A stretch of 64,000 nucleotides of DNA from Mycolicibacterium rutilum (GTDB lineage Bacteria; Actinomycetota; Actinomycetes; Mycobacteriales; Mycobacteriaceae): positions 3,162,001-3,226,000 of the forward strand of contig NZ_LT629971.1 of assembly GCF_900108565.1 (NCBI RefSeq), read 5' to 3'. The translations under genes and the position numbers were made by a program. The notes beneath the pieces are model-generated. The model saw only the letters and a program-made list of their open reading frames with translations, had not been told where the DNA came from and did not search any database. This document shows, piece after piece, positions 26,282-35,592 of the stretch. The first letter of the stretch is position 1. Each line of letters starts with the position of its first letter.

Positions 26282-26967
26282 GCGCCGGCGTCACCGAGTC
26301 GCTGAGCCTCGAGGACCATCACGAGGAGTCCCGGCTTGCGCAACGGCGAGCCGACAAGTGGATGATCGTCGGCGCCGCGCTGATGGGCATGTGGGCGCCC
26401 GGTCTCATCGGGTTCCCCATCTTCATGCGGGGCGTTTGGCTGCAGCGGCAGGCCGCGCGCGCCGGGCTGTCGGTGCGCCCGATGATCGTCACGCTGATCG
26501 GCTACCTGGTGCTGATCGACGGCATGCTCAACAGCCTCGGCTGGGCCCTGGACCTGGTGGCCAACCACACGCTGGTCAACCGGGTACTGATGATCGGCTG
26601 GGGCCACATGTTCGACGCCGCGTACTTCTGGCATTACAACGAGCCCTGGGTCGGTGGCGCCGCGGTGCCCGGCGAGAAGGCCTACGTCGCCGGCCTGATC
26701 CTGACCGTGTTCGCCATGCGCTGCGCCGCGGCGATCGGCTTCTTGCAGATGAAGCGGTGGGGTCACCAGTGGATGATCATCACCTGCTGGATGGGCGTGG
26801 TGATCTGGTGCGCCTACGTGTTCAACATGACGATGTACGCCGACGCCCGGTACGCCGGCGTGCTGTTCCCGGTCATCGGTTGGTGGCTCTACGACATCTT
26901 CTACATCACCCCGTTCCTCGCGATCCCGTACCTGCACACGGTGAACCGCGAAATCTTCTCCGACTGA
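26278..26967 (+). CDS. Polytopic membrane protein A2 of unknown family (paralogue of the protein at 22292)
   Basis: A 229-residue multi-helix protein, over 60 percent identical by eye to A1, with the same length and C-terminus. Conserved polar residues are Asp113, His119, Glu122, Glu133, His163, Asp189, Asp206 and His220. A 105-base DNA segment coding the [14 protein letters not shown] part differs from the A1 gene at only four positions. It sits between the 42-residue micropeptide and a 146-residue anchored protein, downstream of MoxR/VWA. A heteromeric A1-A2 membrane complex is plausible. Function unknown. Confidence 0.82.
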   Translation: MSAGVTESLSLEDHHEESRLAQRRADKWMIVGAALMGMWAPGLIGFPIFMRGVWLQRQAARAGLSVRPMIVTLIGYLVLIDGMLNSLGWALDLVANHTLVNRVLMIGWGHMFDAAYFWHYNEPWVGGAAVPGEKAYVAGLILTVFAMRCAAAIGFLQMKRWGHQWMIITCWMGVVIWCAYVFNMTMYADARYAGVLFPVIGWWLYDIFYITPFLAIPYLHTVNREIFSD

Positions 26968-26986
26968 ACAGGTTAAGGAGCACACC

Positions 26987-27427
26987 ATGACATCATCAGC
27001 GGACTCGTCGGCCACCGCAGAAAAGGACCCCGCCGAGGACCTGCCCCCGGGCACCACACCGTATTACGCGCGGATGCACAAGTACATCAAGCGGGCGGTG
27101 CTCGTCTGCCTGGTCGCGCTGGTCATCGAGGGCGCGTTCACACTGCCGTTCATGGCGGTGTGGTACGGCTACCCGACGCTGAGCCTCACCGAGATCTGCA
27201 GCGGGCTGCTCAAGGTCCGCTACTCCGACGACACGCTCGAGTGCAAGGTGCCGTATCCGCCGCTGGGTCCGCCGGAGGGCGCCGAGGGCAAGGACACCGC
27301 GCGCGACGAGTGGGGTATCCAGCCCGTCCCGAAGTACGACCGGATCGGTTTCCGTGAGCTGGTGCGCATCCACGAGGAGAGCGAGGCGCGCAAAGCCGCT
27401 CAGCAGCAGGCGGATTCGGCTCCGTGA
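26987..27427 (+). CDS. Single-pass membrane-anchored protein with external Cys pair, unknown function
   Basis: A 146-residue protein: disordered acidic N-terminus, one hydrophobic helix (about residues 37-59), then about 85 residues that should face outside, with Cys in EICSGLL and LECKVPY that could form a disulfide. A Pro-rich segment ([10 protein letters not shown]) and a charged C-terminal helix follow. A good ribosome site (TTAAGGAG) precedes the ATG, and the 3' end overlaps the P450 gene by 4 bases. I do not recognise it; context makes it a candidate subunit of the A1/A2 membrane complex. Confidence 0.75.
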   Translation: MTSSADSSATAEKDPAEDLPPGTTPYYARMHKYIKRAVLVCLVALVIEGAFTLPFMAVWYGYPTLSLTEICSGLLKVRYSDDTLECKVPYPPLGPPEGAEGKDTARDEWGIQPVPKYDRIGFRELVRIHEESEARKAAQQQADSAP

Positions 27428-28647
27428 GTCGCAAGACGGCCGAGGAGCACGCGGACAACTGGGATCTTCGCGACCAGGACTTCAACGACAACGACTTCCT
27501 CTACGCCGTCTATGACGTGATGCGGCAGAAGTCGGCGTTCGCGCACACCGAGCACCCCTTCCTGAGCGCGACGCCGGGCGGCGCGTGGGTCGCGGTGCGC
27601 TACGCGGAGTGCTACCGGATTCTGCAGGACTGGGAGCACTTCTCGAGCAACCCCACACCCGAGGGGGCCGAGCAGCTCGCCGGTGACCTGGTCATCACGC
27701 TCGATCCGCCGCGCCAGCAGAAGTTCCGCAAGGTGCTCAACCCCTACTTCTCGCCGGCGCGGATGAGATCGCTGCAACCGCAGATCAGGGCCGAAACCGA
27801 CCGGCTGATCGACGATTTCGTGCAGGCCGGTCGCGGGGACCTCGCGCAGGTCGCGTGGCGCCAGCCCGGGATCGTGTTCTTCAAGTACCTGCTCGGGATG
27901 CCGACCGACGACGTTCCGTTGTGCATCGAGCTGACCGACACCGCGCTCAACGGTGAGACCGAGGAAGCGCGGATGGGTGCCTGGGGCGGGCTGTACCAGC
28001 ACATCCACGACGCGGTCACGGCGCGGACGTCCGGGTCCGCGCGCGACGACATGATCGACGTCCTGCTCACCGCGGAGATCGACGGAGAGCGACTGCCGTT
28101 GGCCGATGTGGTCTCGAACGCGATGCTGCTGGTGCAGGCCGGCCTCGAGACCACCGCCAACGCAATGTCGTTCGCGTTCCACTACCTGGCGTGCCATCCC
28201 GCGGAGCGGGACCGGCTGATCGACGAACCGGACCTGGTGCCGCGCGCCGTCGAGGAGTTCATCCGGTTCGCCGGGTCGATCCACGGGATCCCGCGCACAG
28301 TCGCCGGTGAGGTCGAGCTCGGCGGGCAGGTCTTCTGCCCCGGCGAGTCGGTGCTGGTGAATTACGCCGCAGCCAACCGTGATCCGGACGTCTTCGCCGA
28401 TGCCGACCGGTGCGTGCTGGACCGAAGGGAGAACCGGCATCTCGGCTTCGGCGCAGGCGTGCACCGCTGTCTCGGCTCGAACCTGGCCCGGCTGGAGTTC
28501 CAGATCGGTCTAAAACAGGTCCTGGCGCGGATGCCGGACTACACGCTGGCGCCCGACGCCGAAGCGGTGTTCCACGGCAGCTCGGTCACCCGCGGGTTCC
28601 GGTCGATACCGGTCGTGTTCAACCCCGGTCAACGGTCGGCGGCATGA
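27424..28647 (+). CDS. Cytochrome P450, first of two
   Basis: A 407-residue soluble bacterial P450. The haem motif [10 protein letters not shown] gives the thiolate Cys349; the I-helix oxygen-activation segment is AGLETTANA and the K-helix E-x-x-R is EEFIR. Overlap with the preceding and following genes (GTGA, ATGA) ties it tightly to the operon. It should hydroxylate a hydrophobic substrate using an external ferredoxin and reductase; no dedicated redox partner is adjacent. The CYP family cannot be assigned without a search. Confidence 0.95.
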   Translation: MSRKTAEEHADNWDLRDQDFNDNDFLYAVYDVMRQKSAFAHTEHPFLSATPGGAWVAVRYAECYRILQDWEHFSSNPTPEGAEQLAGDLVITLDPPRQQKFRKVLNPYFSPARMRSLQPQIRAETDRLIDDFVQAGRGDLAQVAWRQPGIVFFKYLLGMPTDDVPLCIELTDTALNGETEEARMGAWGGLYQHIHDAVTARTSGSARDDMIDVLLTAEIDGERLPLADVVSNAMLLVQAGLETTANAMSFAFHYLACHPAERDRLIDEPDLVPRAVEEFIRFAGSIHGIPRTVAGEVELGGQVFCPGESVLVNYAAANRDPDVFADADRCVLDRRENRHLGFGAGVHRCLGSNLARLEFQIGLKQVLARMPDYTLAPDAEAVFHGSSVTRGFRSIPVVFNPGQRSAA

Positions 28648-29693
28648 CCTACCGGGTCGTGCAGTGGACGACGGGCAACGTCGGCACGAAGTCGGTGCAC
28701 GCGATCACCACCAACCCGAACCTCGAACTCGTCGGCTGCTACGCATGGTCGAAGGACAAGGTCGGTGTCGACGTCGGCACGTTGTGCGGCATCGCACCGG
28801 TCGGCGTCACCGCCACCGATGATGTCGACGCGCTGCTGGCGCTGCGGCCCGACTGCGTGGTCTACAACCCGATGTTCGCCGACGTCGACGAACTGGTCCG
28901 CATCCTGGCCGCCGGCGTCAATGTCGTGACCACATCGGAGTTCATCACCGGCACCGGCTTCGGCGCCGGGCGCGACCGCATCGTCGAGGCGTGCCGCCGC
29001 GGTGACTCCACGATCTTCGGCAGCGGCATCAACCCCGGCTTCATCCAGCTGTTCGCGGTCGTCACCGCGGGCATCTCCGACCGGGTCGACCGGATCAGCA
29101 TCGTCGAATCGTTCGACACCACCATCTACAATTCGCCGGCCACCGAAATCCCCATGGGTTTCGGCTATCCCATCGACCATCCGGACCTCGCCGCGATCAC
29201 CGAGAAGGGCTCGCGCATCTTCCGGGAGGCCGTGCAGTTGGTCGCCGACGCGGTCGGTGCGCGCCTCGACGACATCCGGTGCGAACCGCGCTACGCGCAG
29301 ACCACCGAGGATCTCGCGCTGCCGGGCGACTGGACCATCAAGGCGGGCTGCGTCGCCGGGATCGACGTGCGGTGGACCGGCCACGTCGGCGGCCGTGAGA
29401 TCGTCGAGATCCGCGGGGTGTGGACCAAGGGGCAGACATTGGATCCGGTGTGGTCGACCGACTTCGGCTACACCATCACCGTCGAGGGCCGGCCGACCAT
29501 CAGGAGCACGCTGAGCTTCGAGCCGCCGCCCGATTTCGCCGGTGAGACTCTGGACGACTACATCATGCTCGGCCTGACCATCACCGCGATGCCCGCGATC
29601 ACCGCGATACCCGCCGTCGTCGCGGCGCCGCCCGGCATCGCGACCTACACCGATCTGCCGCTGCTGCTGCCCCGAGGAGTGCTCAATGCCTGA
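28644..29693 (+). CDS. DapB/Ord-like NAD(P)-dependent dehydrogenase, second paralogue
   Basis: A 349-residue relative of the proteins at 19684 and 29686: coenzyme loop QWTTGNVGTKSVH, ELVGCYAWSKDKVGVDVGTLCG, PDCVVYNP, and FGSGINPGFIQLF where the first paralogue has VNGIDPGYSGD. Start and stop overlap both neighbours, so it is made together with the P450. The family's known members act on amino or imino groups at a carbon next to a carboxyl or carbonyl; the substrate here is unknown. Confidence 0.84.
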   Translation: MTYRVVQWTTGNVGTKSVHAITTNPNLELVGCYAWSKDKVGVDVGTLCGIAPVGVTATDDVDALLALRPDCVVYNPMFADVDELVRILAAGVNVVTTSEFITGTGFGAGRDRIVEACRRGDSTIFGSGINPGFIQLFAVVTAGISDRVDRISIVESFDTTIYNSPATEIPMGFGYPIDHPDLAAITEKGSRIFREAVQLVADAVGARLDDIRCEPRYAQTTEDLALPGDWTIKAGCVAGIDVRWTGHVGGREIVEIRGVWTKGQTLDPVWSTDFGYTITVEGRPTIRSTLSFEPPPDFAGETLDDYIMLGLTITAMPAITAIPAVVAAPPGIATYTDLPLLLPRGVLNA

Positions 29694-30741
29694 CAGAACC
29701 TACCGGGTGATCCAGTGGATGACCGGCGACGTCGGGCAGGTCGGCATCCGGCACTTCACCGAGAACCCGGTGTACGACCTCGTCGGCGTGCTGGTGCACA
29801 GCAAGGACAAGGTCGGCAGGGACGCCGGGGACCTCGCCGGTATCGGACCCACCGGGGTCATCGCCACCGACGACGCCGAGGCGGTCGCCGCGACCGACGC
29901 CGACTGCGTCTTCTACACGCCGGTGATCATGGACGTGGACACCGTGTGCCGACTGCTGCGGTCCGGGAAGAACGTCGTCACCACGAGCGGTTTCTTCCAT
30001 CCGACAGCGCATTTCCGCGACGCCGGTGAGCAGGTCCGCGCCGCGTGCGCGGACGGCGGCGCGTCGTTTCACGCTGCCGGCATCCACCCGGGCTACGCCG
30101 GAGACGTCCTGCCGCTCACCCTCGCCCGTGTCGCCAGCCGTGTCGACAAGGTCGAGGTGTGGGAGGTCGTCAACGTGCTGACCGACGCCCCGGTCGACCA
30201 CATCGACTGGATGGGATTCGGCAAGGACAGGGACAAATTCCTCTCGGAGCCGACCATTCTCGGCCTCGGTGTCCCGTTCTTCGCGCAGTCGATGCAGATG
30301 ATCGCCGACGGGCTCGGGGTGCACATCGACGAGGTGACCGCGGACCTGCAGGCCGCCACCGCCACCGAGGACATCCCGCACGACGAAGGGGTGCTGCCCC
30401 GCGGAACCGTTGCCGCACAACACCACACATGGAGCGCGATGGTGGACGGTGCCCCGCTGATCGTGTACCACGCGATCTACCTGACCGCCGGGCCCGATCA
30501 ACTCGACCCGCCGTGGGACTGGGGCAGGACGCGGTACCGCATCGTCATCGACGGCGACCCGCCGACCGAGCTGACGATGCACGGGTTGGTGGCCGCCGAC
30601 GGCACCATGACGCATCCCGGCTACACGTGGACGGCGATGGCGGCCATCAACGCCATCCCCGATGTCTGTGATGCGCCGCCGGGCTGGCTGACCCATCTGG
30701 ACCTCGGCCTGGTCCAGCCGCGCGGGTTGGTGCGCCGATGA
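29686..30741 (+). CDS. DapB/Ord-like NAD(P)-dependent dehydrogenase, third paralogue
   Basis: A 351-residue protein of the same fold: QWMTGDVGQVGIRHF, LVGVLVHSKDKVGRDAGDLAG, FHAAGIHPGYAGDV. It overlaps the second paralogue by 8 bases, so the two probably form a heteromer or act in sequence. The Asn of the TGNVG loop is Asp here. Unknown substrate. Confidence 0.84.
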   Translation: MPDRTYRVIQWMTGDVGQVGIRHFTENPVYDLVGVLVHSKDKVGRDAGDLAGIGPTGVIATDDAEAVAATDADCVFYTPVIMDVDTVCRLLRSGKNVVTTSGFFHPTAHFRDAGEQVRAACADGGASFHAAGIHPGYAGDVLPLTLARVASRVDKVEVWEVVNVLTDAPVDHIDWMGFGKDRDKFLSEPTILGLGVPFFAQSMQMIADGLGVHIDEVTADLQAATATEDIPHDEGVLPRGTVAAQHHTWSAMVDGAPLIVYHAIYLTAGPDQLDPPWDWGRTRYRIVIDGDPPTELTMHGLVAADGTMTHPGYTWTAMAAINAIPDVCDAPPGWLTHLDLGLVQPRGLVRR

Positions 30742-31163
30742 CCGCCGACCCGGACCCGCTGCGGTTGCATCACGTCGTGTTCGCGGTGGCGCCGGAGCGT
30801 CGCGCGGAGACGGTGGCGTTGTTCGGAGAACTCGGCTTCGCCTTCCAGGAGGCCGAACTGACCGAGCTGGGCGTGCGGGTCCATCTCGACTGGAACCGGG
30901 GCATCGAGTTGATCAGCCCGCTGCCCGGGTCGACGGCGACCGTCGCGGCGAAGGTCACCGAGTTCCTCAACCGCAGCGGGGACGGCGTCTACACGGTCGT
31001 GGTCCGGGTCCCGGACGCCGCCGCCGCCGAGACCGTCGCCGAGAGATACGGATCGACAGTCCGCTTCCGGCAGGGCTTCTCCGGTGAGGGCTCCTACCTC
31101 GAGGAGATCGACCTGTCGGTGCGCGGGCTGCCGCTGACCTTGCTCGCCACCAACGTGTCATGA
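30738..31163 (+). CDS. VOC-superfamily (glyoxalase/bleomycin-resistance fold) protein
   Basis: A 141-residue protein with the VOC layout: LHHVVFAVAPERRAETVALFGELGF at the start and a closing FRQGFSGEGSYLEEIDLSVRGLPLTLLA. Members bind a metal and isomerise or cleave small acyl or ring substrates; epimerases of methylmalonyl-CoA belong here too. Ligand residues look like His11 or His12 and a late Glu. Coupled by ATGA overlaps to both neighbours. No specific reaction can be assigned. Confidence 0.75.
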   Translation: MTADPDPLRLHHVVFAVAPERRAETVALFGELGFAFQEAELTELGVRVHLDWNRGIELISPLPGSTATVAAKVTEFLNRSGDGVYTVVVRVPDAAAAETVAERYGSTVRFRQGFSGEGSYLEEIDLSVRGLPLTLLATNVS

Positions 31164-32383
31164 CCGCGGCGACGAAGCCCAGCGTCTTCGACGCCGGACT
31201 GCCGGTGCTCGACTACGACATCACGGCCACCCCGCAGGACATCTATCCGCAGTTCCGGGCCGCCCAGCAGCAGGCGCCGATCGCGCTCGGACCGGTCGGG
31301 CCCGAGGTGCTGTCCTACGAACTGGCGCGCACGGTGCTCCGCGACCCCCGGTTCGGGATCCCGCCGGGAATTCACCTGTCCGCCCACGGCATCACGTCGG
31401 GTCCGCTGTGGGACCGGGTGACGCGCAGCATCCTGAACATGGAAGGTGCTGAGCACCGGCGCCTCCGCGGACTGGTGTCGACGGCGTTCACCCCGCGGGG
31501 GACGGCGCGCATGGACCCCACCATCCACACCGTCGTCAACGAACTCGTCGACCGGGTCGCCGGCCAGGGGCGGTGTGAGTTCGTCGCCGACATCGCCCGG
31601 CCGTATCCGATCCCGGTGATCTGCGCGTTGCTCGGCGCCCCGCGCGACGACTGGCAACGGTTCTCACGGTGGGCCGAAGACATCTTCAAGATCGTCAGCT
31701 TCGACTGCGACCTCGCCGCGGAAGAACCGGTCATCCTGCGGGCATGGGCCGAGTTCGACGATTACATCGACGAAATGATCGCGCACCGACGCGATCACCT
31801 CACCGACGATCTGCTGTCCGAGCTCATCCGCGCCGAGGACGACGGCGATCGCCTCGACGCCGGCGAACTGCGCATGTTGGCGTTCAGTGTGCTGATCGCC
31901 GGAACCGACACCACGCGAAGCCAACTGGCGGCGTCCATGCAGGTGTTGTGCGATCACCTCGAGCAGTGGGAGCTGCTGCGGGACCAACCCGACCTCGCGA
32001 TGCGGGCCGTCGAGGAGACCATGCGGCATTCGCCGTCGATGTGCAGCACGGTCCGCAGCGCCCTCGACGATGTCACGATCGGCGAGTACATGTTCCCCGC
32101 CGGGACGTTCATCATCGTCAACACGTATGCGGCCAACCGCGATCCGGCGATCTACGACGACCCGGCGCGCTTCGACATCACCCGCGACGAACCCCCACCG
32201 ATCCTGACGTTCGGCGGTGGGGCGCACTACTGCCTCGGCGCGAACCTGGCGCGACGCGAGCTCGCCGAGGCGCTGAAGATCCTCGCGCACCGGATGCCCC
32301 ATCCGCGGCGCGTCGGACCCGTGCCGTGGAAGCCGCTGCTGGGCATGAGCGGTCCGACCAGCCTGCCGATCGAGTTCGGCTGA
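31160..32383 (+). CDS. Cytochrome P450, second of two
   Basis: A 407-residue P450 with haem motif FGGGAHYCLG (Cys358), I-helix AGTDTTRSQ and K-helix EETMR. It is only distantly similar to the P450 at 27424, so the two are likely to catalyse different steps. Its stop shares one base with the start of the ERG2-like gene (TGATG), and it overlaps the VOC gene by 4 bases. It has no redox partner next to it. Confidence 0.95.
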   Translation: MTAATKPSVFDAGLPVLDYDITATPQDIYPQFRAAQQQAPIALGPVGPEVLSYELARTVLRDPRFGIPPGIHLSAHGITSGPLWDRVTRSILNMEGAEHRRLRGLVSTAFTPRGTARMDPTIHTVVNELVDRVAGQGRCEFVADIARPYPIPVICALLGAPRDDWQRFSRWAEDIFKIVSFDCDLAAEEPVILRAWAEFDDYIDEMIAHRRDHLTDDLLSELIRAEDDGDRLDAGELRMLAFSVLIAGTDTTRSQLAASMQVLCDHLEQWELLRDQPDLAMRAVEETMRHSPSMCSTVRSALDDVTIGEYMFPAGTFIIVNTYAANRDPAIYDDPARFDITRDEPPPILTFGGGAHYCLGANLARRELAEALKILAHRMPHPRRVGPVPWKPLLGMSGPTSLPIEFG

Positions 32384-32967
32384 TGGGGTACCGGTTCGAC
32401 TCCGACGTCCTGCATGAGGTTGCGCGGCAGGTCGTCGGGTGGCCGCTGGAGACCGGTGAACTGGTCACCTGCGCCGTCGAGCTGCTCGCCGAGGCGTACC
32501 CGGATTCGATCGCGCCGACGGCCGGCCGGTGGGTGGGCAGCAAGGCCGGCGGCATCCTCGGCAAGGTGCGGTTCCTGTACTTCAGTCCGCGGGAGTACCT
32601 CGTCATCTTCGGCTCGCCCACCGGAACGCAGGGATTCTCGGGCCGCTACAAGCGGGTACAGATCCACAAGTTCCTGATGGCCGGCCAGATCGACTCCTAC
32701 GACCTGGAATCCGACGATCTCACCGCCACGACGCTGCGACCCGGCGAGCACACGTGCCTGGAGAAGGGGCAGGCGCGGGGGTTGACGATCCACCCGGGGT
32801 CCTGGCACCTCGAGTACGGCCGCGGCGCGGTGGCGACCACGCTGCCGTTCGCGATGGTCGACACCCTGCTGGTGTCACTGGAATTCGAGTCGGTCCGGCG
32901 CTCGGGCGTCGAGTTCGCCCGATTGATTCGCCGCCAGGTCGCGGGATCTCGACCACGTTCCCGGTAG
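32383..32967 (+). CDS. ERG2/sigma-1 receptor-family protein (putative sterol C8-C7 isomerase-like)
   Basis: A 194-residue protein whose central part follows the ERG2/sigma-1 receptor family of eukaryotes: REYLVIFGSPTGTQGFSGRY, LRPGEHTCLEKGQA, and LEYGRGAVATTLPFAMVDTLL. By eye it aligns to human sigma-1 EYVLLFGTALGSRGHSGRY and VEYGRGVIPSTLAFALADT. Tyr72 matches Tyr103, Glu144 matches Glu172 of the ligand pocket; Asp126 is replaced by His95. The N-terminal membrane helix of eukaryotic members is absent. Fungal ERG2 moves the sterol 8-ene to 7-ene, so a double-bond isomerase acting on a polycyclic substrate is the obvious hypothesis. Last gene of the P450 operon; overlaps the convergent MFS gene by 93 bases. 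Confidence 0.8.
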   Translation: MGYRFDSDVLHEVARQVVGWPLETGELVTCAVELLAEAYPDSIAPTAGRWVGSKAGGILGKVRFLYFSPREYLVIFGSPTGTQGFSGRYKRVQIHKFLMAGQIDSYDLESDDLTATTLRPGEHTCLEKGQARGLTIHPGSWHLEYGRGAVATTLPFAMVDTLLVSLEFESVRRSGVEFARLIRRQVAGSRPRSR

Positions 32968-34218
32968 GAAGCACGCCGACACAGCCGAGATCACCGACAC
33001 CGCAACAAGGTAGGCCACGATCGAGTTGCTCGTCTTCGTCGCGGCGTACAACGCGGTCGCGATCGTCGGCGCGAACGCCGACCCGACCACCTGCGACAAG
33101 GTGTAGCCGATCGAGACCCCGCTGTAGCGGACATCGGGATCGAACGCCAGGCTGAACAGCGAACCGGTGACACCGGCCGCCGGCGCCATCGCGAACCCGA
33201 ACACCAGCAGCAGCGCAACCCCGAACAGCAGCGCGCTGCCGGTGTTGATCAACGCGAACACCGGCCAGACCGACAGGCCCATCAGGACCACACCGGCGAG
33301 GAACACCGGCTTGCGGCCGAGGCGATCGGACAGCGCGCCGAACATCGGGTAGGTGATCACCGCGACCACCGCCGCGACCGCGACACCGAACAGCGCCTGG
33401 GTCCGGTCGATCCCCGCGACGGTCGTGCCGTAGGACACCAGATACGCCACGCAGATGTAGGCGAACACACCCTGGGACAGATAGGCGCCGGCCACCAGAA
33501 GGATCTGCCGCCAATGCCTCTGGAACGCCTGCGCGATCGGCATCCGCGCGACCCGCTCCCGCCGGCGCAGCGCGTCGAAATCCGGGCTCTCCGACACGGA
33601 CAGCCGGATCACCAGTCCGATGACGATCAGCACCGCGCTCGCCAGGAACGGCACCCGCCACCCCCAGCTCAGAAACTGGTCGTCGGACAGCTGCGAAACC
33701 GCCCAGAACGCGAGCGTCGCGCACGCGGTGCCCGCGGGAGCGCCCATCTGCGGGAAGGCGCCGTAGAGCCCCTTGCGATCCGTCGAGGCGTGCTCGACCG
33801 CCATCAGTGTGGCGCCACCCCACTCGCCGCCGACCGCGAACCCCTGGGCAAGACGCAACAGCGTCAACAGAATCGGCGCGGCCAACCCGATCTGGGCGTA
33901 GGTCGGCAGCAGACCCATGAGCACCGTCGCCCCGCCCATGATGAGCAGCGAGCAGACGAGCATCTTCTTGCGTCCGACCCGGTCGCCGAAATGACCGAAC
34001 ACCACGCCGCCGAGGGGGCGTGCGACGAAGCCGACACCGAACGTCGCGAACGACAACAGCAACCCCGTCGCCGGCGACACGGCGGGGAAGAACAGTTTCG
34101 GGAACACCAGCGCGGCTGCGGTGCCGTAGATGAGGAAGTCGTAGAACTCGACCGTCGTGCCGATGAAGCTGGCGAGCGCCACCCGCATCGGCGAAACCCG
34201 TGATGACACCGTCGACAT
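32875..34218 (-). CDS. MFS transporter, metabolite:proton symporter (MHS) family, copy 1
   Basis: A 447-residue 12-helix importer. VEFYDFLIYG in helix 1 is the MHS family signature, GHFGDRVGRKKML is motif A, and the AQGFAVGGEWGGA and RYSGVSIGYTL segments are typical. Such proteins (KgtP, ProP, ShiA, PcaK-like) bring in organic acids and aromatic acids. It follows a second MHS gene after 46 bases and probably belongs to the long minus-strand unit that begins with the SDR at 39694. Its C-terminus overlaps the ERG2-like gene. Confidence 0.9.
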   Translation of the reverse strand: MSTVSSRVSPMRVALASFIGTTVEFYDFLIYGTAAALVFPKLFFPAVSPATGLLLSFATFGVGFVARPLGGVVFGHFGDRVGRKKMLVCSLLIMGGATVLMGLLPTYAQIGLAAPILLTLLRLAQGFAVGGEWGGATLMAVEHASTDRKGLYGAFPQMGAPAGTACATLAFWAVSQLSDDQFLSWGWRVPFLASAVLIVIGLVIRLSVSESPDFDALRRRERVARMPIAQAFQRHWRQILLVAGAYLSQGVFAYICVAYLVSYGTTVAGIDRTQALFGVAVAAVVAVITYPMFGALSDRLGRKPVFLAGVVLMGLSVWPVFALINTGSALLFGVALLLVFGFAMAPAAGVTGSLFSLAFDPDVRYSGVSIGYTLSQVVGSAFAPTIATALYAATKTSNSIVAYLVAVSVISAVSACFLPGTWSRSRDLAANQSGELDARAPDRLEFQ

Positions 34219-34264
34219 GCAACAGAGTGTGCCTGATGACCGACGCCGAATGAATGGCTGTGCG

Positions 34265-35563
34265 CTATGTGCGAACCGTGGTCGCCAACGGCCGTCCGGC
34301 GGTCTCGCGCATCGTCAACAGCGTCGCGAGCGTGATCACCGCGGCGGCGATGACGTAGAAGGCCGGCGCGATCTGGTTTTCGGTGCGGTCCACGAGCCAC
34401 GTCGCGACATACGGCGCCGTCCCACCGAAGATCGCGACCGAGACGTTGTATCCGATCGAGTAACCGCTGGAGCGCACCCGGGTGGCGAACAGCTCGGCGC
34501 CGGCCGCCAGCGACGCCGACACGAACACCGACTCGATCGCCGCCAGCGCGGCGTGCGCGGCGACCGCGGCGACCAGCGTTCCCGAATTGAGCAGCAGGAA
34601 CAGCGGATAGGATCCGACCGCGAACGCGATCGCACCTGCGTACAGCAGCGGCTTGCGGCCGATCCGGTCCGAGAGCGCACCCAGCGGCGGGATGAGGGCT
34701 ATCGCCACCAGGCAGGCAACCGTGATCGACACGAACGCGTCGATCTTGGTGAAGTTCAGCGTCTCGGTGAAATAGCTTGGCAGATAGGTGAATACCAGAT
34801 AGAAGCCGACGTTGTGAATGACCACCAGGCCGATGATCTGCAGGATCGGCCGCCAGGATGTGGTGAGCGCGTCGCGCAGCGGCGTCGACGACACCTCGCC
34901 TTCCTCGCGCAGCCGCTCGAACTCCGGGGTGTCGGGCAGTCGCAACCGGATGTAGAGACCGACCACGCCGAGCACCCCGGCGATCAGGAACGGGATGCGC
35001 CATCCGTAGGAGTTCATCGCGGACTCGGAGAGCGCCGCCTCCAGCCCGGTCACCGTCAGCGACCCGAGCAGGAAGCCGATCACGACCGACCACACCAGGA
35101 ACGAGACGATGAACCCGCGGTTGCGGTCGGTGGCGTATTCGGCGAGGAAGCAGGCGCCGCTGCCGTACTCGCCGCCGGCGGAGAAGCCCTGTAGACACCG
35201 CAGCACGAGCAGCAACACCGGCGCCGCGACGCCGATCGACTCGTAGCTGGGCACCAGGCCGATCGCCAGGGTGGACGCCGACATCAGCAGGATCACCAGC
35301 GCCAGCACCCGCTGGCGGCCGATCCGGTCGGCCAACGGGCCGAAGAAGAACCCACCCAGCGGTCGCATGAAGAACGCGGCGGCGAAGATCGCGAAAGTGT
35401 TGAGCAGCGCTGCGGTCTCGTCGCCCGGCGGGAAGAACTTGTCGGCGATGTAGGTGGCCAGGAAGCCGTAGATCGCGAAGTCGAACCACTCGACGGTGTT
35501 GCCTATCGCCGCGCCGCCGACCGCCGTCCGGACGACGCGGGTGTCCGCGGTGCGCACAGCCAT
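34265..35563 (-). CDS. MFS transporter, metabolite:proton symporter (MHS) family, copy 2
   Basis: A 432-residue 12-helix importer with [14 protein letters not shown] in helix 1, [13 protein letters not shown] as motif [14 protein letters not shown] and [18 protein letters not shown], as in ProP/KgtP-type symporters. It is a different protein from copy 1 rather than a recent duplicate. The adenylate cyclase gene lies 29 bases upstream. Likely substrate is a carboxylate used by the catabolic genes around it; this is inference. Confidence 0.9.
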   Translation of the reverse strand: MAVRTADTRVVRTAVGGAAIGNTVEWFDFAIYGFLATYIADKFFPPGDETAALLNTFAIFAAAFFMRPLGGFFFGPLADRIGRQRVLALVILLMSASTLAIGLVPSYESIGVAAPVLLLVLRCLQGFSAGGEYGSGACFLAEYATDRNRGFIVSFLVWSVVIGFLLGSLTVTGLEAALSESAMNSYGWRIPFLIAGVLGVVGLYIRLRLPDTPEFERLREEGEVSSTPLRDALTTSWRPILQIIGLVVIHNVGFYLVFTYLPSYFTETLNFTKIDAFVSITVACLVAIALIPPLGALSDRIGRKPLLYAGAIAFAVGSYPLFLLLNSGTLVAAVAAHAALAAIESVFVSASLAAGAELFATRVRSSGYSIGYNVSVAIFGGTAPYVATWLVDRTENQIAPAFYVIAAAVITLATLLTMRETAGRPLATTVRT

Positions 35564-35592
35564 ACCGCCGTGTTCCCCGATCGGCGGCGTCT

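Noticed and set aside
22292..26967. A1/A2 as PmoA/PmoC subunits of a copper membrane monooxygenase
   Set aside because: Length and helix number are similar, but the Asp-x3-His-x12-His pattern expected of PmoC is not seen, A1 and A2 are paralogues of each other, and no PmoB-like cupredoxin protein is present.
33864..35489. 541-residue minus-strand open frame
   Set aside because: Out-of-frame reading of the two MHS transporter genes; Arg-rich with no domain.
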